Source: Enterobacteriaceae bacterium 89
Lineage (GTDB): Bacteria > Pseudomonadota > Gammaproteobacteria > Enterobacterales > Enterobacteriaceae
Assembly (NCBI GenBank): GCA_014156375.1
Contig: RQJH01000003.1
Location: forward strand, 186,001 to 250,000
DNA length: 64,000 nt
Direction: 5' to 3'
The notes under the pieces are model-generated. The model had not been told where the DNA came from, made no database searches, and worked only from the letters and a program-made list of their open reading frames with translations. Below, in pieces: positions 54,665 through 63,900 of the stretch. Numbering within the stretch: the stretch's first letter is position 1; every line of letters starts with the position of its first letter. A program made the position numbers and the translations under genes.

Positions 54665-55810
54665 ATGAGCAAACAATTTGCCCGCAGCAGCCTGTGCGCG
54701 TTGGGTCTGACTATCATGACAGCACAAGCCGCCGAGCCGCCAACCACGCTCGGTAAAGCAGAAGGTCGCTTAGATATTATTGCCTGGCCTGGCTATATCG
54801 AACGCGGTCAGACAGATAAAAATTACGACTGGGTTACCCAGTTTGAAAAAGACACCGGCTGTTCAGTCAACGTTAAAACCGCTGCCACCTCTGACGAAAT
54901 GGTCAGCCTGATGGCGAAAGGGGGTTATGACCTGGTGACGGCTTCCGGCGATGCCTCGCTGCGCCTGATCATGGGTAAACGCGTGCAGCCGATTAACACC
55001 GCGCTGATCCCGAACTGGAAAACCCTCGATCCGCGTCTGGAAAAAGGCGCCTGGTTCAACGTTGGCGGTAAAGTGTACGGCACGCCGTATCAGTGGGGTC
55101 CGAACCTGCTGATGTACAACACCAAAACCTTCCCGACGCCGCCGGACAGCTGGAAAGTAGTGTTTGTTGAGCAAACGCTGCCGGACGGTAAATCCAACAA
55201 AGGCCGCGTGCAGGCCTATGATGGCCCAATCTACATCGCTGACGCCGCGCTGTTCGTCAAAGCCACTCAGCCGCAACTGGGTATCAAGGATCCGTACCAG
55301 TTGACCGAACCGCAGTATGCCGCCGTACTGAAAGTGCTGCGCGATCAGCATGCATTAATCCACCGCTACTGGCACGACGCCACCGTTCAGATGAGCGACT
55401 TCAAAAACGAAGGCGTGGTGGCGTCCAGCTCCTGGCCGTATCAGGCCAACGGTCTGAAGGGCGATAACCAGCCAGTTGCCACCGTGTTCCCGAAAGAGGG
55501 GGTGACCGGCTGGGCTGACACCACCATGCTGCACGCCGAAGCCAAACACCCGGTTTGTGCCTACAAATGGATGAACTGGTCGCTGACGCCAAAAGTGCAG
55601 GGCGATGTCTCCGCCTGGTTTGGCTCGTTGCCGGTCGTGCCTGAAGGTTGTAAAGCCAGCACCCTATTGGGTGATAAAGGCTGTGAAACCAACGGCTACA
55701 GCTTCTTCGACAAAATTGCCTTCTGGAAAACACCTATCGCCGAAGGCGGTAAATATGTGCCGTACAGTCGCTGGACGCAGGATTACATCGCCATTATGGG
55801 TGGCCGTTAA
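54665..55810 (+). CDS. ydcS: ABC-transporter periplasmic binding protein YdcS
   Basis: 381 residues, the E. coli YdcS length, with a signal peptide (cleavage after TAQAA). Spermidine/putrescine-type SBP fold: LDIIAWPGYIERGQT, YDLVTASGDASLRL and GTPYQWGPNLLMYNT. It is the first gene of the putative polyamine/GABA-precursor importer YdcSTUV; the E. coli protein has also been linked to polyhydroxybutyrate complexes. The start at 54665 (MSKQF) is the family start; the open frame extends upstream without a ribosome site. Confidence 0.94.
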   Translation: MSKQFARSSLCALGLTIMTAQAAEPPTTLGKAEGRLDIIAWPGYIERGQTDKNYDWVTQFEKDTGCSVNVKTAATSDEMVSLMAKGGYDLVTASGDASLRLIMGKRVQPINTALIPNWKTLDPRLEKGAWFNVGGKVYGTPYQWGPNLLMYNTKTFPTPPDSWKVVFVEQTLPDGKSNKGRVQAYDGPIYIADAALFVKATQPQLGIKDPYQLTEPQYAAVLKVLRDQHALIHRYWHDATVQMSDFKNEGVVASSSWPYQANGLKGDNQPVATVFPKEGVTGWADTTMLHAEAKHPVCAYKWMNWSLTPKVQGDVSAWFGSLPVVPEGCKASTLLGDKGCETNGYSFFDKIAFWKTPIAEGGKYVPYSRWTQDYIAIMGGR

Positions 55811-55826
55811 CGCCCGGGAGTAAAGC

Positions 55827-56840
55827 ATGACGTACGCAGTTGAATTTCATGATGTCTCGCGTCTGTATGGTGATGTTCGTGCGGTGGATGGCGTCAGTAT
55901 CGCCATCCAGGACGGGGAGTTCTTTTCCATGCTGGGGCCATCCGGCTCCGGCAAAACCACCTGCCTGCGGCTGATCGCCGGATTTGAACAGCTGTCCGGC
56001 GGCGCGATCAAGATCTTCGGCAAAGAAGCCAGCGAGCTGCCGCCCTGGGAGCGGGATGTCAATACCGTTTTCCAGGACTACGCGCTGTTCCCGCACATGT
56101 CGATCCTCGATAACGTCGCTTACGGGCTGATGGTCAAAGGGATTGGCAAAAAGGAACGCATGGCGAAAGCCCAGGAAGCGTTAGAGAAAGTGGCGCTCGG
56201 GTTTGTGCAGTCCCGCAAACCTTCGCAGCTTTCCGGCGGCCAGCGTCAGCGCGTGGCGATTGCCCGTGCGCTGGTCAACCAGCCGCGCGTGCTGCTGCTG
56301 GATGAACCGCTGGGTGCACTGGATTTGAAACTCCGCGAACAGATGCAGTTCGAGTTGAAAAAGCTGCAACAGGATCTGGGGATCACCTTTATTTTCGTCA
56401 CCCACGATCAGGGCGAAGCGCTGTCGATGTCCGATCGCGTGGCGGTATTTAACAACGGTCGTATTGAACAGGTGGACACGCCGCGCGAGCTCTATCTGCG
56501 CCCGCGCACGCCCTTCGTGGCCGGGTTTGTCGGCACCTCCAACGTGTTCGATACCAGCATGACCGAAAAACTGTGCGGGATGACCGGGCAGTGGTCGCTG
56601 CGTCCGGAGCATATCCGTCTGGATATGGCAGGAGAAATCCAGATCAGCGGCGTGGTACAAGCCGTTCAGTATCAGGGCGCGGCGACACGCTACGAAATCC
56701 GCCTGCCGGGTGGAGAAAAACTGCTGGTCAGCCAGGGGAATTTCAGCGGCGGAGCAACACCGGATGGCCCGACGCCAGGGCAAACCGTGCTGGCGTCCTG
56801 GTCGCGGGAGGCGATGGTGCCGCTGGACGGAGGGAGGTGA
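55827..56840 (+). CDS. ydcT: ABC-transporter ATP-binding protein YdcT
   Basis: A 337-residue ATPase of the PotA type. Walker A GPSGSGKTT, signature LSGGQRQRVAIARAL, Walker B LLLDEPLGALD and the switch His in VTHDQGEA are all intact. A C-terminal TOBE domain follows from residue about 250. It starts 16 nt after ydcS and ends one base before ydcU. It energises the YdcUV permease. Confidence 0.95.
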   Translation: MTYAVEFHDVSRLYGDVRAVDGVSIAIQDGEFFSMLGPSGSGKTTCLRLIAGFEQLSGGAIKIFGKEASELPPWERDVNTVFQDYALFPHMSILDNVAYGLMVKGIGKKERMAKAQEALEKVALGFVQSRKPSQLSGGQRQRVAIARALVNQPRVLLLDEPLGALDLKLREQMQFELKKLQQDLGITFIFVTHDQGEALSMSDRVAVFNNGRIEQVDTPRELYLRPRTPFVAGFVGTSNVFDTSMTEKLCGMTGQWSLRPEHIRLDMAGEIQISGVVQAVQYQGAATRYEIRLPGGEKLLVSQGNFSGGATPDGPTPGQTVLASWSREAMVPLDGGR

Positions 56841-56841
56841 A

Positions 56842-57783
56842 ATGACCATGAGCATGGCACCGATCTCTTCACCGCCGCGCGCTAACCGTCTTTCCGGCCT
56901 GTTCTGGCGCAAGCCATCGCTGGCGCTGTTCCTGCTGCTGTTAGGACCGCTGATGTGGTTCGGCATCGTCTATCTGGGATCGCTGCTGAGCCTGCTGTGG
57001 CAGGGATTCTATACCTTCGACGATTTCACCATGTCGGTGACGCCGGACCTGACGCTTGCCAATCTCAAAGCGCTGTTCAACCCGGCGAACTACGACATCA
57101 TCGTGCGTACGCTGACGATGGCTATCGCAGTGACGATTGCCAGTGCGATCCTTGCGTTCCCGATGGCGTGGTACATGGCGCGTTATACCAGCGGCAAATG
57201 GAAAGCTTTCTTCTACATTGCGGTGATGCTGCCGATGTGGGCGAGCTACATCGTCAAGGCCTATGCCTGGACGCTGCTGCTGGCAAAAGACGGCGTGGCT
57301 CAGTGGTTCCTCAGCCATATGGGGCTTGAGGGGTTGCTGAACGAGTTTCTGCTGCTGCCAGCGGTGGGCGGCAACACGCTGTCGACCTCCGGCTTTGGGC
57401 GCTTCCTGGTGTTCGTCTACATCTGGCTGCCGTTCATGATCCTGCCGGTGCAGGCGGCGCTGGAGCGTTTACCGCCTTCGCTGTTGCAGGCCTCGGCTGA
57501 CCTGGGCGCTTATCCACGCCAGACGTTTCGCTACGTGGTATTGCCGCTGGCGATCCCCGGTATCGCGGCAGGCTCGATCTTCACCTTTTCTCTGACGCTC
57601 GGCGACTTTATCGTGCCGCAGCTGGTGGGGCCTCCGGGGTACTTTATCGGTCAGATGGTGTATTCGCAGCAGGGCGCGATTGGCAACATGCCGATGGCGG
57701 CGGCGTTTACCCTGGTGCCGATTGTTTTGATCTCACTGTATCTGGCGTTCGTGAAGCGCTTAGGAGCTTTCGATGCACTCTGA
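56842..57783 (+). CDS. ydcU: ABC-transporter permease YdcU
   Basis: 313 residues, the E. coli length. Six core helices with the EAA-type loop ([28 protein letters not shown]) that docks on the ATPase. The start at 56842 follows GGAGGTGA; the large upstream open frame lies within ydcT and is rejected. Overlaps ydcV by 11 bp. Confidence 0.93.
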   Translation: MTMSMAPISSPPRANRLSGLFWRKPSLALFLLLLGPLMWFGIVYLGSLLSLLWQGFYTFDDFTMSVTPDLTLANLKALFNPANYDIIVRTLTMAIAVTIASAILAFPMAWYMARYTSGKWKAFFYIAVMLPMWASYIVKAYAWTLLLAKDGVAQWFLSHMGLEGLLNEFLLLPAVGGNTLSTSGFGRFLVFVYIWLPFMILPVQAALERLPPSLLQASADLGAYPRQTFRYVVLPLAIPGIAAGSIFTFSLTLGDFIVPQLVGPPGYFIGQMVYSQQGAIGNMPMAAAFTLVPIVLISLYLAFVKRLGAFDAL

Positions 57784-58579
57784 AAAAGCACCGTGGTTTC
57801 TCAAGCTTGCCACCTGGGGCGGAGTGATTTTTCTGCACTTCCCGCTGGCGATCATCGCGATTTACGCTTTTAACACCGAAGACGCGGCGTTCAGTTTCCC
57901 TCCTAAAGGGCTGACGTTGCACTGGTTCAGCGTGGCAGCAGGGCGCAGCGATATTCTGGATGCGGTGACGTTGTCACTTCAGATTGCTGCGCTGGCTACG
58001 GCTATCGCGCTGGTTCTGGGGACGCTGGCCGCGGCGGCTCTGTGGCGCAGCGAGTTCTTCGGTAAGAACGCCATCTCTTTATTGTTGTTACTGCCCATTG
58101 CGCTACCGGGGATCATTACCGGTCTGGCGCTCCTGACTGCGTTCAAGGCGATTAACCTCGAACCGGGCTTCCTCACCATCGTCGTCGGGCACGCAACCTT
58201 CTGCGTGGTGGTGGTCTTTAACAACGTCATCGCTCGCTTCCGCCGCACCTCCTGGAGCCTGGTGGAAGCGTCGATGGATTTAGGCGCAAGTACCTTTCAG
58301 ACCTTCCGCTATGTGGTGCTGCCGAATCTGGGTTCGGCGCTGCTGGCGGGCGGGATGCTGGCCTTTGCGCTGTCGTTTGATGAAATTATCGTCACTACTT
58401 TCACTGCAGGCCACGAGCGCACGCTGCCGCTGTGGCTGCTGAACCAGTTGGGCAGACCGCGCGATGTGCCGGTGACCAACGTGGTGGCGCTGCTGGTGAT
58501 GCTGGTGACAACGATTCCGATTCTGGGTGCCTGGTGGCTGACACGCGACGGCGAAACGGTTGCCGGAAGCGGTAAATAA
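57773..58579 (+). CDS. ydcV: ABC-transporter permease YdcV
   Basis: 268 residues with six helices and the EAA loop [21 protein letters not shown]. Partner of YdcU in the importer. It starts inside the end of ydcU (11-bp overlap) preceded by AGGAG. The stop lies within a short tandem repeat. Confidence 0.93.
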   Translation: MHSEKAPWFLKLATWGGVIFLHFPLAIIAIYAFNTEDAAFSFPPKGLTLHWFSVAAGRSDILDAVTLSLQIAALATAIALVLGTLAAAALWRSEFFGKNAISLLLLLPIALPGIITGLALLTAFKAINLEPGFLTIVVGHATFCVVVVFNNVIARFRRTSWSLVEASMDLGASTFQTFRYVVLPNLGSALLAGGMLAFALSFDEIIVTTFTAGHERTLPLWLLNQLGRPRDVPVTNVVALLVMLVTTIPILGAWWLTRDGETVAGSGK

Positions 58580-58600
58580 CGCAAATAACGCAAATAACGG
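58574..58600 (+). repeat. Three tandem 9-bp repeats at the ydcV-patD junction
   Basis: AAATAACGC occurs three times in a row (the last ends in G). It begins in the ydcV stop codon and runs up to the patD ribosome site. Copy number may vary and alter the spacing of the two genes. Confidence 0.7.
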
Positions 58601-58608
58601 AGCAGGAT

Positions 58609-60033
58609 ATGCAACACAACTTACTGATTAATGGTGAACTGGTAGCAGGCAAAGGTGAAAAGCAGCCGGTGTATAACCCGGCAACCGGGGAAGTGATCCT
58701 CGAAATTGCCGAAGCCACGGCGGAGCAGGTTGACGAGGCCGTTCAGGCCGCCGACCGCGCGTTTGCTCAGTGGGGCCAGACCACACCGCGTACCCGCGCG
58801 GAATGCCTGCTGAAGCTTGCGAATGTTATTGAGGAACATGCGGAGACCTTCGCAAAACTGGAGTCGCTGAACTGCGGTAAACCGCTGCACTGCGTGACCA
58901 ACGATGAAATCCCGGCAATTGCCGATGTGTTTCGCTTCTTCGCCGGTGCAGCACGCTGCATGAACGGCTCGGCGGCGGGCGAGTATCTGGAAGGGCATAC
59001 CTCGATGATTCGCCGCGATCCGCTGGGTGTGGTTGCCTCCATCGCGCCGTGGAACTACCCGCTGATGATGGCCGCGTGGAAGCTGGCTCCGGCGCTGGCG
59101 GCCGGCAACTGTATCGTACTTAAACCGTCTGAAATCACTCCGCTGACCGCGCTGAAACTGGCCGAACTGGCGAAAGATATCTTCCCGGCAGGCGTTATCA
59201 ACGTGCTGTTCGGTCGTGGTAAAACCGTAGGCGATCCGCTGACCGGGCATGAGAAAGTACGCATGGTGTCGCTGACAGGTTCAATCGCCACCGGCGAACA
59301 CATTATTTCCCACACTGCATCGTCCATTAAACGCACTCATATGGAGCTTGGCGGCAAAGCCCCGGTGATTGTGTTTGATGATGCTGACTTGCAGGCCGTC
59401 GTCGATGGCGTGCGTACCTTTGGTTTCTACAACGCGGGCCAGGATTGTACTGCTGCGTGTCGCATTTATGCACAGAAAGGCATCTACGATCAGCTGGTAG
59501 AAAAACTGGGTGCGGCAGTATCCAGCCTGAAAACTGGCGCGCCGGACGATGAATCAACCGAGCTGGGGCCACTGAGTTCTGAAGCGCACCTTGGTCGCGT
59601 TTGTGCGGCGGTCGAAAAAGCCAAAGCACAGAAACACATCAAAGTGATCACCGGTGGTGAAAAAGTGCCTGGCGGCGGTTATTTCTTCAAACCGACCGTG
59701 CTGGCCGGGGCGAAACAGGATGACGAAATCGTCCAGCGCGAAGTGTTTGGCCCGGTGGTCAGCATCACCGTGTTTGACGACGAAGAGCAGGTTCTCGGCT
59801 GGGCCAACGATTCACAGTATGGCCTCGCGTCTTCCGTGTGGACTCAGGACGTAGGTCGCGCCCATCGCTTAAGCGCGCGCCTGCAATATGGCTGCACCTG
59901 GGTCAACACCCACTTTATGCTGGTCAGCGAAATGCCGCACGGCGGGCAGAAGCTCTCCGGCTACGGCAAAGACATGTCGATTTATGGTCTGGAAGATTAC
60001 ACTGTGGTTCGCCATGTGATGATAAAACACTGA
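58609..60033 (+). CDS. patD: Gamma-aminobutyraldehyde dehydrogenase PatD (YdcW)
   Basis: 474 residues, exactly the E. coli length. NAD-dependent aldehyde dehydrogenase with [12 protein letters not shown], general-base Glu in [14 protein letters not shown] and catalytic Cys in [12 protein letters not shown]. It oxidises gamma-aminobutyraldehyde, from putrescine, to GABA. Last gene of ydcSTUV-patD and the last backbone gene in the window: the prophage remnant begins about 30 bp after it. Confidence 0.95.
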   Translation: MQHNLLINGELVAGKGEKQPVYNPATGEVILEIAEATAEQVDEAVQAADRAFAQWGQTTPRTRAECLLKLANVIEEHAETFAKLESLNCGKPLHCVTNDEIPAIADVFRFFAGAARCMNGSAAGEYLEGHTSMIRRDPLGVVASIAPWNYPLMMAAWKLAPALAAGNCIVLKPSEITPLTALKLAELAKDIFPAGVINVLFGRGKTVGDPLTGHEKVRMVSLTGSIATGEHIISHTASSIKRTHMELGGKAPVIVFDDADLQAVVDGVRTFGFYNAGQDCTAACRIYAQKGIYDQLVEKLGAAVSSLKTGAPDDESTELGPLSSEAHLGRVCAAVEKAKAQKHIKVITGGEKVPGGGYFFKPTVLAGAKQDDEIVQREVFGPVVSITVFDDEEQVLGWANDSQYGLASSVWTQDVGRAHRLSARLQYGCTWVNTHFMLVSEMPHGGQKLSGYGKDMSIYGLEDYTVVRHVMIKH

Positions 60034-60061
60034 TGATGTGATAAGTGGCTGTAATGCAATG

Positions 60062-60293
60062 CTATTGCGTTGCGGCCACTTTCTTATGGGGCATCTGTGG
60101 GGCAATAAGGTCGAAATTCTGGTTGAGAATGGCTAGCTGATCACCGTTTTGTTCTGACATCCATTTCCCGTAAACGCTGAAAACCATCTGCGCATTTGTA
60201 TGCCCCATCTGATTCGCAATAAAGTTCGGGTTTGCTCCAGCATTAAGAGCCTAGTAAGCGAACTTATGCTGTGATTCCTGCCCGTTTCAGATG
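60062..60293 (-). pseudogene. C-terminal remnant of a lambdoid tyrosine integrase
   Basis: On the minus strand a 62-codon reading ends at TAG (60064-60062) and contains AGANPNFIANQMGHTNAQM, then VFSVYGKWMSEQNGDQ and LAPQMPHKK-like text. This is the integrase C-terminus with catalytic His (MGH) and the nucleophile Tyr (VYG). Upstream there is an in-frame TAG in HKFAY-stop-AL, where Trp is usual, and a frame change to HLKRAGIT. A small deletion seems to have removed the Arg-containing QTRH piece. The first about 300 codons are gone. Dead gene. Confidence 0.8.
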
Positions 60294-60570
60294 GTGATTC
60301 TAGTACGCGGCGACGGAGCTTGGTATGTAACAGATGTTTTTCGTCGGGTAACGTCTAAATTGGTCAGAGATCTTTGCGGACCGCTGGGTGGACATGAGGC
60401 ACGTCTATTTTCGCCTAAATAGTGACTCTTTATTGGAGTTTACACGATCACATTCACAACAAAAGGCGACAAATTTAGACTAAAGTCTTGTAAAACTGGA
60501 TTGAAACGCATATTTTCATGGGTATATGATATTTTACGACTGTTGTATTCAATAGCGGTATCAATGAGTT

Positions 60571-60598
60571 AAAAGCCTCGCCTATGCACGAGGCTTTT
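60571..60598 (-). terminator. Terminator of the small minus-strand ORF
   Basis: A 10-bp perfect stem AAAAGCCTCG / CGAGGCTTTT with an 8-nt loop; on the minus strand the stem ends in TTTT. It lies 3 nt past the ORF stop. Between the integrase remnant and this hairpin (60294-60570) I see no gene. Confidence 0.75.
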
Positions 60599-60601
60599 CG
60601 T

Positions 60602-60781
60602 TTACGGGAATAATTTTATAGCTTCATTAAGCAAAACCGTATGCTTTTGCATGTAGGGAGCAATCTGCTTATCCTTATCCGGCTGCGTAGCTGATGAGTG
60701 AGCAATGCGACTTGTGATTTCCGCTATACGCACCAATTCTTCATTAATCTCAACCAACCTTTCGTACTTAGTAGTAGCCAT
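60602..60781 (-). CDS. Small hypothetical helical protein
   Basis: 59 residues, charged and mostly helical (YERLVEINEELVRIAEITSR), no signal peptide or membrane segment. The start at 60781 is set by GGAGG five bases upstream. It has its own terminator. It lies in the prophage remnant and may be phage cargo. Not recognised. Confidence 0.6.
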   Translation of the reverse strand: MATTKYERLVEINEELVRIAEITSRIAHSSATQPDKDKQIAPYMQKHTVLLNEAIKLFP

Positions 60782-60982
60782 AACTTCCTCCATGTGAATG
60801 TCCAATAATTAACGGCAGCTTGACTAAAAACTTTAATCGATTGTCAAATCGGAACCTAGGCAAGTTCATAGGTTGGATTTGTTCAGGTCGCATACAATCT
60901 AATCCAGCTACCCCGTAGCTATCGTGTTTGACGGCCATTCTCACTACATGAACAGTACCCGCTAACTACGCGAGGTGAAAGC

Positions 60983-61208
60983 ATGTATCGCATGGGAAAT
61001 AATAACCACTGGTGACGCCTATGGCGCTTCAGTCGGGAGCATTCTCAACGGTATGCCGAATGCCAACAGCCCCAAGCAGTGGAACGCTATCCGAGTTCTC
61101 GTGGGGACCATCACTGCTGTTCTGCCCTCCCTTACAAATATCTATTGCATAACCCGCGAAAATAACCGCCGCAACAGGAGTCAGCATGAACCGGACACGC
61201 AAATATAA
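60983..61208 (+). pseudogene. Remnant of a phage class II holin
   Basis: The product reads EIITTGDAYGASVGSILNGM, QWNAIRVLVGTITAVL and TNIYCITRENNRR. It resembles lambdoid class II holins, which start MYRM-x-K-TTG-AYG. The expected start ATGTATCGCATG is present at 60983, but an extra G puts it out of frame with the rest. A GTG at 60975 is in frame but gives an odd N-terminus, so the gene is probably inactive. Confidence 0.7.
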
Positions 61209-61497
61209 ACTGGGTGTTGCTGGTTGGCCTTGGATTGCTGGAGTACTACTACCGCGACAACTCGCCGAGTACAAAACGCAGCACTATGCAGCTTCTGAAA
61301 AACTCAGTCTCACGAACGTAACCATCACTAACATGCAGGTGCGTCAGCGTGACGTTGCTGCACTGGGATGATGTAACCGAACCCAGGCTTATTGACTCCG
61401 CTCAACGTGAATATTTCCCCTCAGAGAGCGAATTGAAACCGTGACCAGCCAGCTTACTGGTCTTCGAGAGTATGTGGGTAAAGAATATACTGATTGA
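61186..61497 (+). pseudogene. Decayed Rz-type spanin gene
   Basis: ATG at 61186 starts MNRTRKYKLGVAGW, the Rz N-terminus with a membrane helix. The reading then needs at least two frame changes: EYYYRDNSPST, then NMQVRQRDVAAL, then DSAQREYFP, then RIETVTSQLTGLREYVGKEY ending at 61497. All are recognisable pieces of lambdoid Rz. The endolysin gene that normally sits between holin and Rz is missing, and there are internal deletions. Non-functional remnant. Confidence 0.78.
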
Positions 61498-61578
61498 TGG
61501 CAACATCAATGAAAACATGAGTTTACATATTTATTTTGTTGTGGTTAACTGACTCTCTCAATAAAAGAGGAGTCCATT

Positions 61579-61824
61579 ATGTCGCAACAAACGTTAGCTG
61601 AATATCTAGGCCTCACTGATGATGACTTGGACGAAATGGGATTGGATGAAGATCTTATTCATGAAGATACAGGTAGTTCTGGTGAGCAGGTTTATTCGTA
61701 TTACTTCAATGTCCCGGAGGAAACTCCTGCAGCTATCCTAATAAAAAAAAGTTGGATGGTCGGACAGCGGATAGAGATCGATATAAACTTCTTCGATGAT
61801 CCAGAAGAACCTGAAATGTATTGA
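61579..61824 (+). CDS. Small acidic hypothetical protein
   Basis: 81 residues, strongly acidic, with Asp/Glu runs at both ends (DDDLDEMGLDEDLIHED and FFDDPEEPEMY) around an aromatic core (VYSYYFNVPEE). GAGGAG at 7 nt supports translation. It lies just after the lysis remnant. Not recognised; the acidic surface is compatible with a protein- or nucleic-acid-mimicking inhibitor, but nothing more can be said. Confidence 0.65.
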   Translation: MSQQTLAEYLGLTDDDLDEMGLDEDLIHEDTGSSGEQVYSYYFNVPEETPAAILIKKSWMVGQRIEIDINFFDDPEEPEMY

Positions 61825-61954
61825 TCCTACATTGTATCGTGCGTGCTTCATTGTAGCCATTACAAAGCTCATCTGCGGGTGGGCTTGATAATGATATGAG
61901 TGATTTGCTTATCGCCGTAATGTAGTATTAGCTCTTAAAAATTAAGGGGCTAAA

Positions 61955-62470
61955 ATGGATGCTGACATAATTTCATATGAGACATTAATTGCTACGCGGG
62001 ATTCAGCTGATTGGGTAATGTATGGGGCCATAGCGGCGTGGGTTGCTGTAGCTTGCTCAGTCATTACTTTTATCTTTGCTGCTTACACTTTGACTATATG
62101 GAAGAAGCAGGAAAAGTTGAAATTGAAAAGTGAGTTTAAGAGATCCCTTCTGTCACTCGATTACTCAATCCATATGATGCCAGATGATTGGGGGGTTGCA
62201 GTATCAAATAGAATTCGTAGCCTTGATAAATCGGCGTATTTGCCAGGTGATAAAGAAGCTGCAGCATCTTTTGATGACCTTAAGAAAAATTGGCATAACG
62301 CGATCTCTGCATGGGTTATGTGCGAAGGCCAACGGAAAGAGATGAACTTAACAAAGAAGTGGGAAGAACTTTCGAAGATTTACGTTCAGTACATCAGGGG
62401 ACTTGCTGGAAAGGAAACCATATTGAAGAAGTTGGCAGAGATGCATAATGTAGAATTTATCTTTAATTGA
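61955..62470 (+). CDS. Hypothetical membrane-anchored protein
   Basis: 171 residues with one N-terminal transmembrane helix (residues about 22-46: MYGAIAAWVAVACSVITFIFA). A basic coiled, helix-rich cytoplasmic part follows (KKQEKLKLKSEFKRSLLSL). AAGGGG lies before the ATG, and a terminator follows. AT-rich codon usage unlike the backbone suggests foreign origin. No family recognised. Confidence 0.65.
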   Translation: MDADIISYETLIATRDSADWVMYGAIAAWVAVACSVITFIFAAYTLTIWKKQEKLKLKSEFKRSLLSLDYSIHMMPDDWGVAVSNRIRSLDKSAYLPGDKEAAASFDDLKKNWHNAISAWVMCEGQRKEMNLTKKWEELSKIYVQYIRGLAGKETILKKLAEMHNVEFIFN

Positions 62471-62491
62471 TTTGATACTATTGAGTTCATG

Positions 62492-62511
62492 CCGCCTACG
62501 GGCGGTTTTTT
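62492..62511 (+). terminator. Terminator of the membrane-protein gene
   Basis: Stem CCGCC / GGCGG with loop TACG, followed by six T residues, 22 nt after the stop. Confidence 0.8.
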
Positions 62512-62894
62512 ATTGCCATCACCATGGGCTGACCCATCGTAATGGCTATGATGAAAGTATATGACTCAGGTATTTAGCAGCTTCATCAAACGCTAGCGCC
62601 CCAGTCACTACCGAAGGTATTGCCAGGGCCTACCCAGATTACTCTTCGCATCATGGGGTATGGTTACTTTTCAAAATTGTCTTCATAAAACAAATCCCAA
62701 GGATTTAACGAGCCCTGGAAAGCAGAGTTGCTGAGCAGCTCAGGATCTATCTGCCTACGCACTTGGTGATAGATCGAGTTAACCATGATTGGTTTAAAAA
62801 TGGACTATCCCCAGCATTTAGCATCAATGCCTTAAAGCGCAGACCGACTCATCGGCACAATGACGCATCTGTGGATGCTATCTGTGTGGATACA
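62512..62894. other. Intergenic stretch with no clear gene
   Basis: A frame is open from about 62720 into the following gene, giving an N-terminal extension (EQLRIYLPTHLVIDRV...) for which I find no family. It may be a phage-gene fragment fused by decay. No other structure is seen. Confidence 0.35.
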
Positions 62895-63326
62895 ATGAAA
62901 AAATTAGCCCTTATCGCTTTAAGCCTGTTCGCACTCACCAGCCAGGCAAGTTTTGCTGGCAGCAAAACGCTGGTCGACTACGGCACTGTTCAGCAGAGCC
63001 AGATCATTACTCATACTCAGGAAGGCTATCATCCGCTTCGCACTCTCGCGGCTGGCGCGGTGGGTGGCGTAGTAGGGCATCAGTTTGGTAGCGGTCATGG
63101 CAAAACAGCAATGACTGTCGCCGGGGCTGCCGCCGGAGCGGGCGCTTCTCGCTATCATCAGTCTACGCAACAGGCCGCTGAAGAAGTCCAGTTGCTGATT
63201 AAAACGCAGTCCGGGCAGACTATCCAGGTCGTGCAACCCGTGTCGGCTCAGCTGAGTTTCAAAGCGGGCGACAAGGTCCGTATTCTGACAAATGGCTCTG
63301 ACACAACTGTCGACAAATCTGTTTAA
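62895..63326 (+). CDS. Glycine-zipper 2TM envelope protein (SlyB/17-kDa-antigen-like)
   Basis: A 143-residue protein with a signal peptide (MKKLALIALSLFALTSQASFA; no lipobox Cys). A glycine-zipper membrane segment follows: LAAGAVGGVVGHQFGSGHG and AMTVAGAAAGAGASRY. A soluble C-terminal domain reads VQLLIKTQSGQTIQVVQP and KAGDKVRIL. The start at 62895 is chosen for the signal peptide, though the ribosome site is weak. Outer-membrane or periplasmic stress-linked role is inferred from the family. Confidence 0.75.
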   Translation: MKKLALIALSLFALTSQASFAGSKTLVDYGTVQQSQIITHTQEGYHPLRTLAAGAVGGVVGHQFGSGHGKTAMTVAGAAAGAGASRYHQSTQQAAEEVQLLIKTQSGQTIQVVQPVSAQLSFKAGDKVRILTNGSDTTVDKSV

Positions 63327-63374
63327 GGTGTGAGCAAACGGGGAATCATTTTCTGAGTATATTAGGCCTGATAT

Positions 63375-63403
63375 TTGTAATGTTATTCAAACAGGCGTAG
63401 TAT
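63375..63403 (+). promoter_or_regulatory. Sigma-70-like promoter of the tRNA-like gene
   Basis: TTGTAA (63375-63380) and TAGTAT (63398-63403) are separated by exactly 17 nt, and the tRNA-like sequence starts 12 nt later. Confidence 0.55.
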
Positions 63404-63414
63404 CCAGCCCCCAT

Positions 63415-63492
63415 CCGCCACTAGCTCAGCTGGAAGAGCAAATGACATTTTATGTTGTAGTGTACGAGGTTCGAGGCCTCGGTGGCGGTCCA
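63415..63492 (+). tRNA. tRNA-like gene, possible tRNA-Lys(UUU) of unusual type
   Basis: A cloverleaf folds with a perfect 7-bp acceptor stem (CCGCCAC / GTGGCGG), encoded CCA end, D arm GCTC-AGCTGGAA-GAGC with conserved A14, GG and A21, and a perfect T arm CGAGG-TTCGAGG-CCTCG. The anticodon arm is poorer: ATGAC / GTTGT with two G-T pairs, loop ATTTTAT, giving anticodon TTT, one extra base before the stem and a six-base variable loop. C1-G72 and U73 are not those of E. coli tRNA-Lys. Either a phage-borne odd tRNA or a decaying one. Confidence 0.6.
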
Positions 63493-63502
63493 AACAAGTA
63501 AG

Positions 63503-63528
63503 AACCCTGGCATCTGCCGGGGTTTTTA
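63503..63528 (+). terminator. Terminator after the tRNA-like gene
   Basis: Stem AACCCTGGC / GCCGGGGTT (one G-T pair), loop ATCT, followed by TTT. Confidence 0.75.
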
Positions 63529-63569
63529 GTATCCTGCACCCGATCATTTACATTTTTAAGGAGAGCGCG

Positions 63570-63794
63570 ATGTTAGAAGGGTATTTCGATCTTGATAACG
63601 CGACGGGTAGCGATGCCATCGAGAACAAAAAACGTCTGTTAGCGGTACAGGCTGCGCTGGAAATTTCAAAAGCGTCGGTTTCTGCTTCTACGGCAAACAG
63701 CGGTATTCGCAGCCAGATGGATCTGCGCAACGTGGCGCAGGAAGTGGCGACGCTCGCGGATGCTATTCAGGATGCTTTAGAAGGGGCAGTCTGA
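63570..63794 (+). CDS. Small hypothetical helical protein
   Basis: 74 residues, mostly alpha-helical and Ala-rich (KRLLAVQAALEISKASVSAS, VAQEVATLADAIQDALEGAV). AAGGAG before the ATG supports translation. No signal peptide or membrane helix. I recall similar short proteins in enterobacteria but cannot name a function. Confidence 0.65.
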   Translation: MLEGYFDLDNATGSDAIENKKRLLAVQAALEISKASVSASTANSGIRSQMDLRNVAQEVATLADAIQDALEGAV

Positions 63795-63900
63795 TTTTTT
63801 ACCGGGGTGGCGGTTGTCACCCCATGCAAAACAGCCAAAAAAGGCCATACTTCAGAAACCCCGCGTTGGCAGCCTCCGCAAACAAACACTGTTTCGTCCG

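Noticed and set aside
62763-62894. N-terminal extension of the glycine-zipper protein
   Set aside because: The downstream ATG starts a proper signal peptide; the extension would bury it. It may be a fragment of another gene, but I cannot identify it.
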